Below, one piece after another: positions 41,423 to 49,913 of a stretch of DNA of 64,000 nucleotides. Source of the stretch: Pseudomonadota bacterium (GTDB lineage: Bacteria > Pseudomonadota > Alphaproteobacteria > Rhizobiales > Hyphomicrobiaceae); NCBI GenBank assembly GCA_023387235.1, contig JAEWIJ010000065.1, positions 1-64,000 on the forward strand, written 5' to 3'. Position 1 is the stretch's first letter. Each line of letters starts with the position of its first letter. Made by a program: the position numbers and the translations under genes. Below the pieces are notes generated by a model, which did not search any database, had not been told where the DNA came from, and saw only the letters and a program-made list of their open reading frames with translations.

Positions 41423-43003
41423 CTATTGCATCCGCACCCAGTAGAAGAGAATGCGGTTGTCGGCGCGCTGCACCATGCTGACCTTCTTGGAGATGCCCCA
41501 GCTCAAGGCCTGCTGGTGCAGGGGGATCAGGCCGACCTCGTCGTGGATGGTGCGAAAGGCCTTGGCGAGCATGTCGTCGCGCTTCTGGACATCGTTCTCG
41601 ACCTCGATGGCGCTCGCCAGCTCTTCGACGACCGGATTGCAGTAGCCGCCGTAGTTGAAGGTCGCGCCTTTGCCGGCCGCATCGCGGCAACCCGCAATCG
41701 AGCGGAGGATATTGAGCCCGTCGAGCGAGCTTGCCGTCCACCCGACGAGGTTGAAGGAGCTGTCGTATTTCTGCGGTGCGCCGACCTTGTCGAAGTAGCG
41801 CGCCTTCGGCATGGCGTTGAGCTTCACGTTCATGCCGATGCGCGCGAGCATGGCCACGACGGCCTGGCAGATCGCCTCGTCGTTGACGTAGCGGTCATTG
41901 GGGCAATCCATCTCGAGGGCAAAGCCATAGGGATAGCCGGCCTCCGCGAGAAGTTTCTTTGCCGCGGCCGGATCATAAGGATGGCGCTTGAACTCGGCCG
42001 AGCGCGCGAAGAGCGGCGGATAGATCAGCAGGGCGTTCGGCGTCGCGTGTCCGCGCATGATCCGCTTCTGGATCGCATCGATGTCGACGGCCTGGTAGAA
42101 GGCCTTGCGGACTCGCGCATCCTTGAAGGGGTTCTTGCCCTTGACGTCCGAATAGAGCAGCTCGTCGCGGACCTGGTCCATGTTGAGCATGATCGTGCGC
42201 AGCTCCGGGCCGGTCAGAACATCGGTCGCGGGGCTGGCCTTCACGCGCGGGATGTCCTGGACGGGAACGGGATCGATCATGTCGACCTCGCCGGAAAGCA
42301 GGGCCGCAACGCGCGTCGCGTCGGACTTGATGGTCTGGAAGACGACGTCGGTGAGATTGTGCTCGGGTTTGCCCCACCAATTCGGATTGGGCTTGAAGGT
42401 GGTCTTCACGCCGGGCTCATGGCTCGCGACCATGAAGGGGCCTGTGCCGTTGGCCTTGAGTGCGAAGGGGCTGAGCTGATTGCTCTTAGTCTGCACCTTC
42501 GTCGCGCCATTGGCCTCGGCCCATGATTTCGACATCATGAACCACGAATCCCATTCCGAGGGCAGGATCGGGTTCGGCACGGCGAGCACGAAGTCGACAG
42601 TGTGCGCATCGACCTTCTCGGCCTTGAGCTTGGCCGCAAAGCGCGTGCGGATGTTGGACTCCGGCGACGTCGCGCGCTCGAACGAGAACAGGACGTCGTC
42701 GGCGGTGAAGTCCTCGCCATTGTGGAACTTCACGCCCTTGCGGAGATGGAAGCGCCAGCGCGTCGGCTCGACGATCTCCCAGCGTTCGGCGAGCGCGGGG
42801 ACGATCTTGAGGTCCTTGTCACGCGTGACGAGGCCCTCCATCACATTGCCGAGCGTGCCGAGGGTGAATGTCTCGTTCAGAGCATAAGGGTCGAGCGCAT
42901 TGAGGTCGCCCTGGAAGGCGAACCGGAAAGTCTTCGCCTCCGCCGACACTGCAAGCATGGCAACGGCAACGGCCGCGGCCACCGAAATCACACTCCGCCT
43001 CAT
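41423..43003 (-). CDS. ABC transporter substrate-binding protein, family 5 (copy 2)
   Basis: The 526-residue protein has a signal peptide (MRRSVISVAAAVAVAMLAVSAEA) and then aligns without gaps of note to copy 1 (KTFRFAFQGDLNALDPYALNETFTLG against KTFRYAFQGDLNALDPYTLNETFTLG). GAGGGG precedes the ATG at 43003. As the first gene of the ten-gene unit it is close to the likely promoter and to two dyads at 43071-43141. The tandem copies probably widen the ligand range of one importer. Confidence 0.95.
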   Translation of the reverse strand: MRRSVISVAAAVAVAMLAVSAEAKTFRFAFQGDLNALDPYALNETFTLGTLGNVMEGLVTRDKDLKIVPALAERWEIVEPTRWRFHLRKGVKFHNGEDFTADDVLFSFERATSPESNIRTRFAAKLKAEKVDAHTVDFVLAVPNPILPSEWDSWFMMSKSWAEANGATKVQTKSNQLSPFALKANGTGPFMVASHEPGVKTTFKPNPNWWGKPEHNLTDVVFQTIKSDATRVAALLSGEVDMIDPVPVQDIPRVKASPATDVLTGPELRTIMLNMDQVRDELLYSDVKGKNPFKDARVRKAFYQAVDIDAIQKRIMRGHATPNALLIYPPLFARSAEFKRHPYDPAAAKKLLAEAGYPYGFALEMDCPNDRYVNDEAICQAVVAMLARIGMNVKLNAMPKARYFDKVGAPQKYDSSFNLVGWTASSLDGLNILRSIAGCRDAAGKGATFNYGGYCNPVVEELASAIEVENDVQKRDDMLAKAFRTIHDEVGLIPLHQQALSWGISKKVSMVQRADNRILFYWVRMQ

Positions 43004-43070
43004 GAGACCCCTCGCTGATCATCCCAGCCCGCGTTTCGATCGCGGCGCGGTTATTAGTGGAAAGAGAATT

Positions 43071-43091
43071 TCGTGAAGAATGTCTTCATGA
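43071..43091. promoter_or_regulatory. Dyad upstream of the catabolic operon
   Basis: TCGTGAAGA-ATG-TCTTCATGA is an inverted repeat with one mismatch per nine-base arm, 67 bases upstream of the first binding protein gene. It is a good candidate operator for a repressor or activator not encoded next to it. Confidence 0.5.
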
Positions 43092-43100
43092 TGAGCGGTG

Positions 43101-43141
43101 CTTAACCATGAGCTATTCGCATAGCTGGCCGCATGGTTAAG
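43101..43141. promoter_or_regulatory. Long nested palindrome between EF-G-like gene and catabolic operon
   Basis: Outer arms CTTAACCATG and CATGGTTAAG and inner arms AGCTAT and ATAGCT (loop TCGC) make a 41-base hairpin with one five-base bulge. It lies 15 bases after the stop of the EF-G-like gene and ~100 bases before the operon start, so it may be that gene's terminator, an operator, or both. There is no T run. Confidence 0.6.
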
Positions 43142-43156
43142 GGCGAGAGCGCTCGT

Positions 43157-44020
43157 TCAGCGGCGCACTTCGGCCCAGCGGGCCAGTTGCGGCTCGCCGA
43201 TGAGCTTCGCCTTGCCCGCGCCGAGCGTCGCCAGGGCCGCCGCGTACGTGAGGAGGGCGGTCAACGGTAGCTCCGCGGTGACGATGACGCCTTTCGGGCC
43301 GAGGCGGCGGCGCACCTCGTTACCGCCGCGTTGCGCGAGATCGTTGACGACGGGGAGCACGAGGTCCCGCTCGGCCATGATCTCGATCTCCATGAGCGGC
43401 TGGAGCTGGCGGAGACCGGCCGTCCGGCAGGCGGCCCGCATGGCGGTGATCGATGCCTCCTCGAAGCCCTCCGGCGTCGAGCGCTTCGGATGGAACGCGC
43501 CGTCGATGAAGACGGCCCGCGTGTCGATTATGCGGCCTTCGCCGTCATTGCCTTCCGAAAAGACCCGCGCGACGCCGCGTGCGACGGCAGCGTTGAGGGC
43601 GTCGATCTCGGGCGGCCCGGCGAACTCGCTCTCGAAGAGATTGCCTTCGCCCGACCGTCGCGGCGAGACCCTGAGCCGCACGACCGCGAAATCGCCGGTG
43701 GCGTCATCGGCACTGCCGAGACGATGACCGGCCTCGGCGAGACGCGCCGGTATCCAGCAGGTCGAAATGCTGACGGGGCCGGCTTCGAGGGGGCAGCCTG
43801 CTGCCCTAGTGACAGCCGTGACGTGCGCGTCGAGCTCCTTCGGCGTGCGGGCCTCGATCCTGAAGGTGCCGGGCTCCGTGCCGGGGCCATACGCGAATGT
43901 GGCATCGTCGGCGAGGCGCTGCGCAAGGGCCGCTGCGAGCGCCGCTGCGCCTTCACTATTCTCGGCAGCAAGCGTCTGGCTGAGCGGCAGAAGGGGCGGA
44001 TTGGTCGTTGGCGACGACAC
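43157..44020 (-). CDS. EF-G-like protein with domains III-V only (no GTPase domain)
   Basis: The 287-residue product aligns by eye with the C-terminal half of elongation factor G. Residues ~10-80 (ALAQRLADDATF...KELDAHVTAV) match domain III. Residues ~115-205 match domain IV (VARGVARVFSEG, then IIDTRAVFIDGAFHP, corresponding to VTLYDGSYHEVDSSE). Residues ~208-287 match domain V (LQPLMEIEIMAERDLVLPVVNDLAQRGG, then ELPLTALLTYAAALATLGAGKA). The G domain and domain II are absent, and upstream sequence offers no in-frame extension with P-loop motifs. The start is a GTG at 44020 with a weak ribosome-binding site. It could bind the ribosomal A site or EF-G sites without GTP hydrolysis; function is unknown. 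The alignment is from memory of EF-G, not a search. Confidence 0.8.
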   Translation of the reverse strand: MSSPTTNPPLLPLSQTLAAENSEGAAALAAALAQRLADDATFAYGPGTEPGTFRIEARTPKELDAHVTAVTRAAGCPLEAGPVSISTCWIPARLAEAGHRLGSADDATGDFAVVRLRVSPRRSGEGNLFESEFAGPPEIDALNAAVARGVARVFSEGNDGEGRIIDTRAVFIDGAFHPKRSTPEGFEEASITAMRAACRTAGLRQLQPLMEIEIMAERDLVLPVVNDLAQRGGNEVRRRLGPKGVIVTAELPLTALLTYAAALATLGAGKAKLIGEPQLARWAEVRR

Positions 44021-44133
44021 GGCAGTCTCGCGGCAAAAGTGATTTGCCGCGAATCTAGCCGATGTTGACGGCGCGAAGCGGTATCACGGCCGGCGCGCGC
44101 GAAATTTCCACCGGGCGTTGCAGACGTGAGACG

Positions 44134-44170
44134 CCGAGCGCTTCCCTGCAAGTGCAGGCTGTGCGCTCGG
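44134..44170. repeat. Inverted repeat in the parC leader region
   Basis: Outer arms CCGAGCGC/GCGCTCGG and inner arms CCTGCA/TGCAGG form one long imperfect hairpin, 61 bases before the parC start codon. It may be a leader structure or an operator. Confidence 0.45.
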
Positions 44171-44230
44171 GTTGGCTGTGGCCATGCGGGCACTTGAGGG
44201 ACGGGGCCCGGAGCGCTAAGTCCCGAGCCC

Positions 44231-46486
44231 ATGAGCGACAGACCGATTCTGCCCGGCCCGGGCCCCATTGAACCCGTCAATCTGCGCGAGGCCCTCGAAG
44301 AGCGCTATCTCGCCTACGCGCTTTCGACAATCATGCACCGCGCGTTGCCCGACGTGCGCGACGGCCTCAAGCCCGTGCACCGGCGCATTCTTTATGCCAT
44401 GCGCGAGTTGAAGCTGGACCCCACGGGCGGCTTCAAGAAGTGCGCGAAGATCGTCGGCGAGGTGATGGGTAACTTCCATCCGCACGGCGATCAGGCCATC
44501 TACGACGCGCTCGTGCGCCTCGCCCAGGACTTCGCCGTCCGTTATCCGCTCGTCGACGGCCAGGGTAACTTCGGCAATATCGACGGCGATAATCCGGCGG
44601 CCATGCGCTACACGGAGAGCCGCCTGACGCTGGTCGCCGAGGCCCTTCTCGACGGCATCGACGAGGACACGATCGATTTCCGGGCGACCTACGACGGCAC
44701 CAACAAGGAGCCCGTCGTCCTCCCGGCGAACTTCCCGAACCTGCTGGCGAACGGCTCGTCCGGCATTGCCGTCGGCATGGCAACGAATATCCCGCCGCAT
44801 AATGCCGATGAGCTGTGCGCGGCCCTGCTGCATCTCATCAAGCACCCGAATGCGACGGTCGAGAAGCTCGTCGATTTCATCCCGGGGCCCGATTTTCCGA
44901 CCGGCGGCGTGCTCGTCGAGCCGCGCGACAGCATCATCGAGGCTTACCGCACGGGGCGCGGCGGTTTCCGCCTGCGCGCGCGCTGGGAGAAAGAGGAGAC
45001 GGGGCGCGGCGGCTACCAGATCGTCGTCACAGAGATGCCCTATCAGGTGCAGAAGGCGCGCCTCGTCGAGAAGATCGCCGAGCTGATGCAGGCCAAGAAG
45101 CTGCCGCTGCTCGGCGATGTGCGCGACGAGAGCTCGGACGTCGTCCGCCTGATCCTGGAGCCGAAGAGCCGCACGGTCGATCCGTTCGTGCTCATGGAGA
45201 GCCTGTTCCGCGTGACGGAGCTGGAAGTCCGTTTCGGCCTCAACATGAACGTGCTGACGGCGGGCCAGATCCCGGCCGTGCTCTCGCTGCGCGATGTGCT
45301 CAAGCACTGGCTGGAGCACCGCCAGGAGGTTCTGGTCCGGCGCTCGGAGCACCGCCTTGCCAAGATCCGGCACCGTCTCGAGGTGCTCGATGGCTACCTG
45401 ATTGCCTACCTCAACATCGACGAGGTCATCCGCATCGTCCGCTTCGAGGACGAGCCGAAGGCCAAGCTGATCGCCAAGTTCAAGCTCTCGGACGTGCAGG
45501 CCGAAGCCATCCTGAACCTGCGCTTGCGGTCGTTGTCCAAGCTCGAGGAGATGGAAATCCGCGCCGAGCACGAGAAGCTCAGCGGCGAGATGCGCGACCT
45601 CCAGGCGCTCCTCAAGTCGGAAGACCTGCAGTGGGAGCGCATCGCAGCCGAGATCAAGGCGACGCGCGAGGCCTACTCCAAAAAGACCGAGCTCGGCCGC
45701 CGCCGCACCGAGCTCGCGGATGCGCCGGCCATCGAGGTCGATCTCGATCAGGCGCTGATCGAGAAGGAGCCGATCACGGTCATTCTCTCGGAGAAGGGCT
45801 GGATACGCGCTCTCAAGGGTCACCCCGAGGATCTCTCGAAGCTCGATTTCAAGCATGGCGACAGCCTGAAACGGGCCGTCCGGGCCTCGACGACCGACAA
45901 GCTCATCGTCTTCGCGACCAACGGCAAGTTCTTCACGCTCGAAGGCAATCAGCTTCCGGGTGGGCGCGGGCACGGTGAGCCCGTGCGCCTGATGGTGGAC
46001 CTGGAAGAGAGCCACGAGATCGTGGATCTGTTCGTGCACGAGCCGGGCCGCAAGCTCATCGTGGCGGCGACGAGCGGCCACGGCTTCATCGTGTCCGAGG
46101 ACGAGGTCGTTGCCTCGACGCGCAAGGGCAAGCAGGTGCTCAACGTGGACGCCGATGCCGAGGCGCGCGTCTGCGTGCCGGTGCCGCCGGGTTCCGATAT
46201 GTGCGCGACGATCGGCGAAAACCGCCGGATGCTCGTGTTCGGCCTCGACGAGATCAACGAGATGACGCGCGGCAAGGGCATCATCCTGCAGCGCTTCAAG
46301 GATGGCGGGCTCTCGGATGTCCGCCCGTTCGTCAAGAAGGCCGGCCTGACGTGGCTCGACTCGGCGGGACGGATGTTCACGCTCGCGAGCGGCGACATGA
46401 AGGAGTGGGTAGGCCAGCGGGCCCAGGCGGGCCGCATGGCGCCCAAAGGCTTCCCGCGCTCCAACCGTTTCGGCCCGGCTTTCTGA
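44231..46486 (+). CDS. parC: DNA topoisomerase IV subunit A
   Basis: The 751-residue type IIA topoisomerase A subunit decatenates chromosomes together with ParE. The winged-helix domain has YALSTIMHRALPDVRDGLKPVHRRILYAM; the catalytic tyrosine is Y127 (MRYTESRL); a coiled coil around residue 390-470 and a C-terminal beta-pinwheel (about 500-740) follow. The pinwheel lacks a canonical GyrA box, which supports ParC over GyrA. In the quinolone-resistance region the sequence is HPHGDQAIYD (83-92), so the position equivalent to Ser80 of E. coli ParC is Gln88. The gene ends at a good terminator. Confidence 0.96.
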   Translation: MSDRPILPGPGPIEPVNLREALEERYLAYALSTIMHRALPDVRDGLKPVHRRILYAMRELKLDPTGGFKKCAKIVGEVMGNFHPHGDQAIYDALVRLAQDFAVRYPLVDGQGNFGNIDGDNPAAMRYTESRLTLVAEALLDGIDEDTIDFRATYDGTNKEPVVLPANFPNLLANGSSGIAVGMATNIPPHNADELCAALLHLIKHPNATVEKLVDFIPGPDFPTGGVLVEPRDSIIEAYRTGRGGFRLRARWEKEETGRGGYQIVVTEMPYQVQKARLVEKIAELMQAKKLPLLGDVRDESSDVVRLILEPKSRTVDPFVLMESLFRVTELEVRFGLNMNVLTAGQIPAVLSLRDVLKHWLEHRQEVLVRRSEHRLAKIRHRLEVLDGYLIAYLNIDEVIRIVRFEDEPKAKLIAKFKLSDVQAEAILNLRLRSLSKLEEMEIRAEHEKLSGEMRDLQALLKSEDLQWERIAAEIKATREAYSKKTELGRRRTELADAPAIEVDLDQALIEKEPITVILSEKGWIRALKGHPEDLSKLDFKHGDSLKRAVRASTTDKLIVFATNGKFFTLEGNQLPGGRGHGEPVRLMVDLEESHEIVDLFVHEPGRKLIVAATSGHGFIVSEDEVVASTRKGKQVLNVDADAEARVCVPVPPGSDMCATIGENRRMLVFGLDEINEMTRGKGIILQRFKDGGLSDVRPFVKKAGLTWLDSAGRMFTLASGDMKEWVGQRAQAGRMAPKGFPRSNRFGPAF

Positions 46487-46532
46487 GATGACGCCGTTCT
46501 CAGCTTGATGACCTTCGGTGCTTGACGCATTG

Positions 46533-46572
46533 TCGTCGCCGACCGCAAGTATGGGCGGCGACGAACTTTTTT
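46533..46572 (+). terminator. Rho-independent terminator of parC
   Basis: Arms TCGTCGCC and GGCGACGA are separated by a 16-base loop and followed by AC and six T. It ends only 19 bases before the next start codon, so the glycerate kinase gene must be transcribed through it or from a promoter overlapping it. Confidence 0.75.
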
Positions 46573-46591
46573 GCACAAGGGTCCACAGAAC

Positions 46592-47920
46592 ATGCCGGCC
46601 GAGGCGCGCGGGCTCCTGCTCGAGATGTTCCACGCAGCCGTGGCTGCCGCTCATCCGAGCACCTGCCTCGCCCCGCATCTCCCGCCAGTCCCGGCCAAGG
46701 GTCGGCTGATCGTGCTCTGTGCCGGCAAGGCCGCGATCGCCATGGCCTCCGTTGCGGAAGCGCATTACCGGCAGGCCGGCATCGGCGACCGGCTCGTCGG
46801 CGTCGCCACGGCGCCGCACGGCTATGCGGCAGCATTCCAAGGGCCAAAACCTGAGCACATGGAGATCCTGGAAGGGCGGCATCCGACACCCGATGCGTCG
46901 TCGCTCGCCGCGGCCGAACGCGCGCTTGCGCTCGCACAATCGGCTGGTCCCGAGGACACCGTTCTGGTTCTGCTTTCGGGTGGCGCTTCGGCATTGTGGG
47001 CAGCGCCCGCTGCCGGCCTCGATCTCGCGGAAAAGACGGCTCTGACGCGCGGCCTGCTCAAGTCCGGCGCCGATATCCACGAGATGAATGTCGTGCGCCG
47101 CCATCTATCGCGCATCAAGGGCGGGCGATTGCGCGCTGCCGCCGCTAAGGCCGGCACGTTCATCACGCTCGCGATTTCGGACGTGCCAGGTGATGATCCG
47201 GAGACGATCGGCTCGGGGCCGACCGTGCCGGACCCGACGACGCTCGCGGATGCCCGTGCGACCATCGCGCGCCGCGGTCCGCGCATGGCCGAGCTGGAGC
47301 TGCCCGTGCCGGCGAGCGTCCGTCGTGCGATCGACAACCCGGCCAACGAGACGCCGAAGCCGGGGGACGCGCTCTTCTCGCGCGACCTCTATCAGATCAT
47401 CGCGACGCCGGTTGCAGCGCTCGATGCGGCGGCCGCGCTGGCGCGTGCTCATGGGTACGAGGTGCAGAGCCTCGGCGACCAGGTGACCGGCGAGGCGCGT
47501 GATATTGCAGCCGCCCATGCAGCCCTCGCCCGCGAAGCCCGCGCCGCCGGCCGGCGGCTCGCTATCATCAGCGGCGGCGAGCTGGAGGTGACGGTACGCA
47601 ACAAGAACGGACGCGGCGGGCGCAGCCAGGAATATGCCCTCGCGCTCGCCTGTGCGCTCGATGGTCTCGCCGGCGTCGCCGCTCTGGCCGCCGATACCGA
47701 CGGGATCGACGGTGGCGATGGCCGGATAAGCGACCCCGCTGGCGCGGTGATCGGCCCCGATACGCTCGTCCGTGCCGGTGAGTGCCACGCCGACGCCCGA
47801 AAGGCCCTCGATAACAACGATGCCACGACCCTGTTCGAGGCTCTGGGCGACCTCGTGCACACGGGGCCGACCCATACGAATGTCAATGATTTCCGCGTGA
47901 TCCTCGTCGAGCCGGCCTGA
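46592..47920 (+). CDS. gckA: Glycerate 2-kinase (MOFRL family)
   Basis: The 442-residue protein is a MOFRL-family D-glycerate 2-kinase (GckA/TtuD). The N-terminal DUF4147 domain has LIVLCAGKAAIAMA, LVLLSGGASALWAAP and MNVVRRHLSRIKGGRL. The C-terminal MOFRL domain has LAIISGGELEVTVRNKNGRGGRSQEYAL and DTDGIDGGDGRISDPAG. It makes 2-phosphoglycerate from glycerate. The ATG at 46592 is used because the TTG at 46571 is inside the parC terminator. A pyruvate kinase gene follows, so glycerate from glyoxylate or tartrate use can flow to pyruvate. Confidence 0.92.
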   Translation: MPAEARGLLLEMFHAAVAAAHPSTCLAPHLPPVPAKGRLIVLCAGKAAIAMASVAEAHYRQAGIGDRLVGVATAPHGYAAAFQGPKPEHMEILEGRHPTPDASSLAAAERALALAQSAGPEDTVLVLLSGGASALWAAPAAGLDLAEKTALTRGLLKSGADIHEMNVVRRHLSRIKGGRLRAAAAKAGTFITLAISDVPGDDPETIGSGPTVPDPTTLADARATIARRGPRMAELELPVPASVRRAIDNPANETPKPGDALFSRDLYQIIATPVAALDAAAALARAHGYEVQSLGDQVTGEARDIAAAHAALAREARAAGRRLAIISGGELEVTVRNKNGRGGRSQEYALALACALDGLAGVAALAADTDGIDGGDGRISDPAGAVIGPDTLVRAGECHADARKALDNNDATTLFEALGDLVHTGPTHTNVNDFRVILVEPA

Positions 47921-47925
47921 TACAC

Positions 47926-48432
47926 ATGATTGATGCACGTGAACGGGCCGACCGCGGCCGGGCGCCATGCGACGCGCCTCGTCTGTTCTCATTGAACTAC
48001 TTCCGCCTGTTGCTGGTTTGGCTGGTAGCGGGCGGCGCACTGTCGGCCACTGCGGGCGCGGCGTGGGCCGATCTCAAGCTCTGCAATGCCACCTCGAGCC
48101 GGATCGGTGTCGCGATCGGCTACCAGGACCCCAAGGGCTGGGCCACGGAAGGATGGTGGAACATAGCGTCACAGACTTGCGAGACACTGTTGAAAGGTAA
48201 GCTCGGCAGCCGATTCTATTATGTTCATGCCGTAGATTATGATCGTGGTGGTGAGTGGGGCGGCACGAACATGATGTGCACCGCCGACAAGGTCTTCACT
48301 ATTCGCGGCGTAGAGGACTGCACGCGGCGTGGTTTCAAGCGCACGGGCTTCTTCGAGGTCGACACGCAGGACTCCAAGGATTGGACGATCCGCCTGACAG
48401 ATCCGGGCGACAGCGGCGGGAAGGGACGATGA
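47926..48432 (+). CDS. DUF1036 membrane/secreted protein
   Basis: The 168-residue protein has a hydrophobic segment at about 27-48 (signal peptide or anchor, ending AAWA) and then the DUF1036 domain: LKLCNATSSRIGVAIGYQD, GWATEGWWNIASQTCETLL, FYYVHAVDYDRGGEWGG and four conserved cysteines. Its stop overlaps the pyk start (ATGA), so translation is coupled to pyruvate kinase. The function of DUF1036 is not known. The start codon could be further downstream because the first 25 residues are polar and unlike a signal peptide. Confidence 0.9.
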   Translation: MIDARERADRGRAPCDAPRLFSLNYFRLLLVWLVAGGALSATAGAAWADLKLCNATSSRIGVAIGYQDPKGWATEGWWNIASQTCETLLKGKLGSRFYYVHAVDYDRGGEWGGTNMMCTADKVFTIRGVEDCTRRGFKRTGFFEVDTQDSKDWTIRLTDPGDSGGKGR

Positions 48433-49874
48433 GACGAAACCGGAGAGTGAAGATCCTCGCGACGCTGGGCCCCGCATCGTCGGCGCCCGAAGTGATCGAG
48501 AGCTATTTCCTGGCAGGCGTCGACGTCTTCCGCATCAATATGAGCCATTCGAGCTTCGACATGGTGCGCGGCCTGCACAGCGCCGTTCGCGCGGCCGAGA
48601 TGAAGCATGGGCGGCCGATCGGCATCCTCGCCGACCTGCAGGGCCCGAAGTTCCGCGTCGGCAAGCTCGCGGGCGACCGCGTCGAGCTGAAGACCGGCCA
48701 GACGTACGTCTTCGACACGCAAGAGCAGGAAGGCGACGACCAGCGGGTCTTCCTTCCTCATCCGCAGATCTTCGATGGCGTCGAGGCGGGCCACACGCTG
48801 CTGCTCGACGACGGCAAGATCAGGATGCGCGTAACCGAAGTGAAGCCGTCGCGCATTGCTGCCGAGGTGATCGTTGGCGGGCCGCTCGCGAGCCGCAAGG
48901 GCGTGTCCATGCCCGACACGATCCTGCCGATCAATCCGCTCACCGAGAAGGACAAGGCCGATCTCGACTTCGTGCTGAAGCTCGGCGTCGACTGGGTCGG
49001 CCTGTCGTTCGTGCAGCGCGGCGAGGATGTTGCGCTGGCCCGACGCATGATCGGCCAGGGCGCCGGCATCATGTCGAAGATCGAGAAGCCCTCGGCCATC
49101 GCAGATCTCGACCAGATCATCGCGCAATCCGATGCGCTGATGGTCGCGCGCGGCGATCTCGGCGTCGAGATGCCCGTCGAGCGTGTGCCGGGCCTGCAGA
49201 AGCAGATCACCCGCAAGGCACGCGCGGCCGGCAAGCCGGTCGTGGTCGCCACGCAGATGCTCGAGAGCATGATCAGCGCGCCCGTGCCGACGCGTGCCGA
49301 GGTTTCGGACGTGGCGACTGCGGTCTTCGACGGTGCCGATGCGATCATGCTGTCGGCCGAGTCGGCGGTCGGCAAGTATCCCATCGAGGCCATCGGCATG
49401 ATGGATCGGATCGCCATCGAAGCCGAGGCTGATCCGACCTACGACGTGCTCGTGCACGCGACCAGCACGCCGCCGCAGCCGACGGCGGCCGACGCCATCG
49501 CCGCGGCGACGCACGCGGTCGCCGATACGCTCAAGCTCTCGGCGATCATCTGCTTCACGGCCACAGGCTCGACGGCGCTGCGCGTCGCGCGCGAGCGGCC
49601 CGGCCTTCCCGTCATCGGGCTGACGCCGGTCGTCGCCACGGCGCGCCGGCTCGCATGTGTCTGGGGCATCCACTGCGTCCTGACGAGCGATCCCGAGAAC
49701 CTCTCCGACATGGTCAAAAAGGCCTGCCGCATTGCCTTCGAGGAAGGGTTCGTGCGGGCAGGCGGCGGCGTGATCATCACCGCTGGCGTGCCGCTCGGCT
49801 CGCCGGGCACGACCAACATGGTGCGCATCGCTCATGTGAACGAGCAGGGCGAGGCGACATCGCTGTCGATGTAA
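48429..49874 (+). CDS. pyk: Pyruvate kinase
   Basis: The 481-residue enzyme converts phosphoenolpyruvate and ADP to pyruvate and ATP. The family pattern is complete: ILATLGPASS, VFRINMSHSS, ILADLQGPKFRVG, the B domain (about 68-165), the active-site signature IMSKIEKPSAI (K), VARGDLGVEM, VVATQMLESM, and the C-terminal domain ICFTATGSTALRVARERP. The ATG overlaps the DUF1036 stop by four bases. A hairpin follows the stop. Confidence 0.97.
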   Translation: MRRNRRVKILATLGPASSAPEVIESYFLAGVDVFRINMSHSSFDMVRGLHSAVRAAEMKHGRPIGILADLQGPKFRVGKLAGDRVELKTGQTYVFDTQEQEGDDQRVFLPHPQIFDGVEAGHTLLLDDGKIRMRVTEVKPSRIAAEVIVGGPLASRKGVSMPDTILPINPLTEKDKADLDFVLKLGVDWVGLSFVQRGEDVALARRMIGQGAGIMSKIEKPSAIADLDQIIAQSDALMVARGDLGVEMPVERVPGLQKQITRKARAAGKPVVVATQMLESMISAPVPTRAEVSDVATAVFDGADAIMLSAESAVGKYPIEAIGMMDRIAIEAEADPTYDVLVHATSTPPQPTAADAIAAATHAVADTLKLSAIICFTATGSTALRVARERPGLPVIGLTPVVATARRLACVWGIHCVLTSDPENLSDMVKKACRIAFEEGFVRAGGGVIITAGVPLGSPGTTNMVRIAHVNEQGEATSLSM

Positions 49875-49885
49875 GGGAAACCACT

Positions 49886-49905
49886 CTCCCAGTACTTGCT
49901 GGGAG
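49886..49905. terminator. Hairpin after pyk
   Basis: Arms CTCCCAG and CTGGGAG with a six-base loop lie between the convergent ends of pyk and the cation efflux gene. Confidence 0.6.
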
Positions 49906-49913
49906 CAGAGGAA

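Noticed and set aside
44216..47104. 962-codon minus-strand open frame
   Set aside because: It is antisense to parC and the glycerate kinase gene and crosses the parC terminator.
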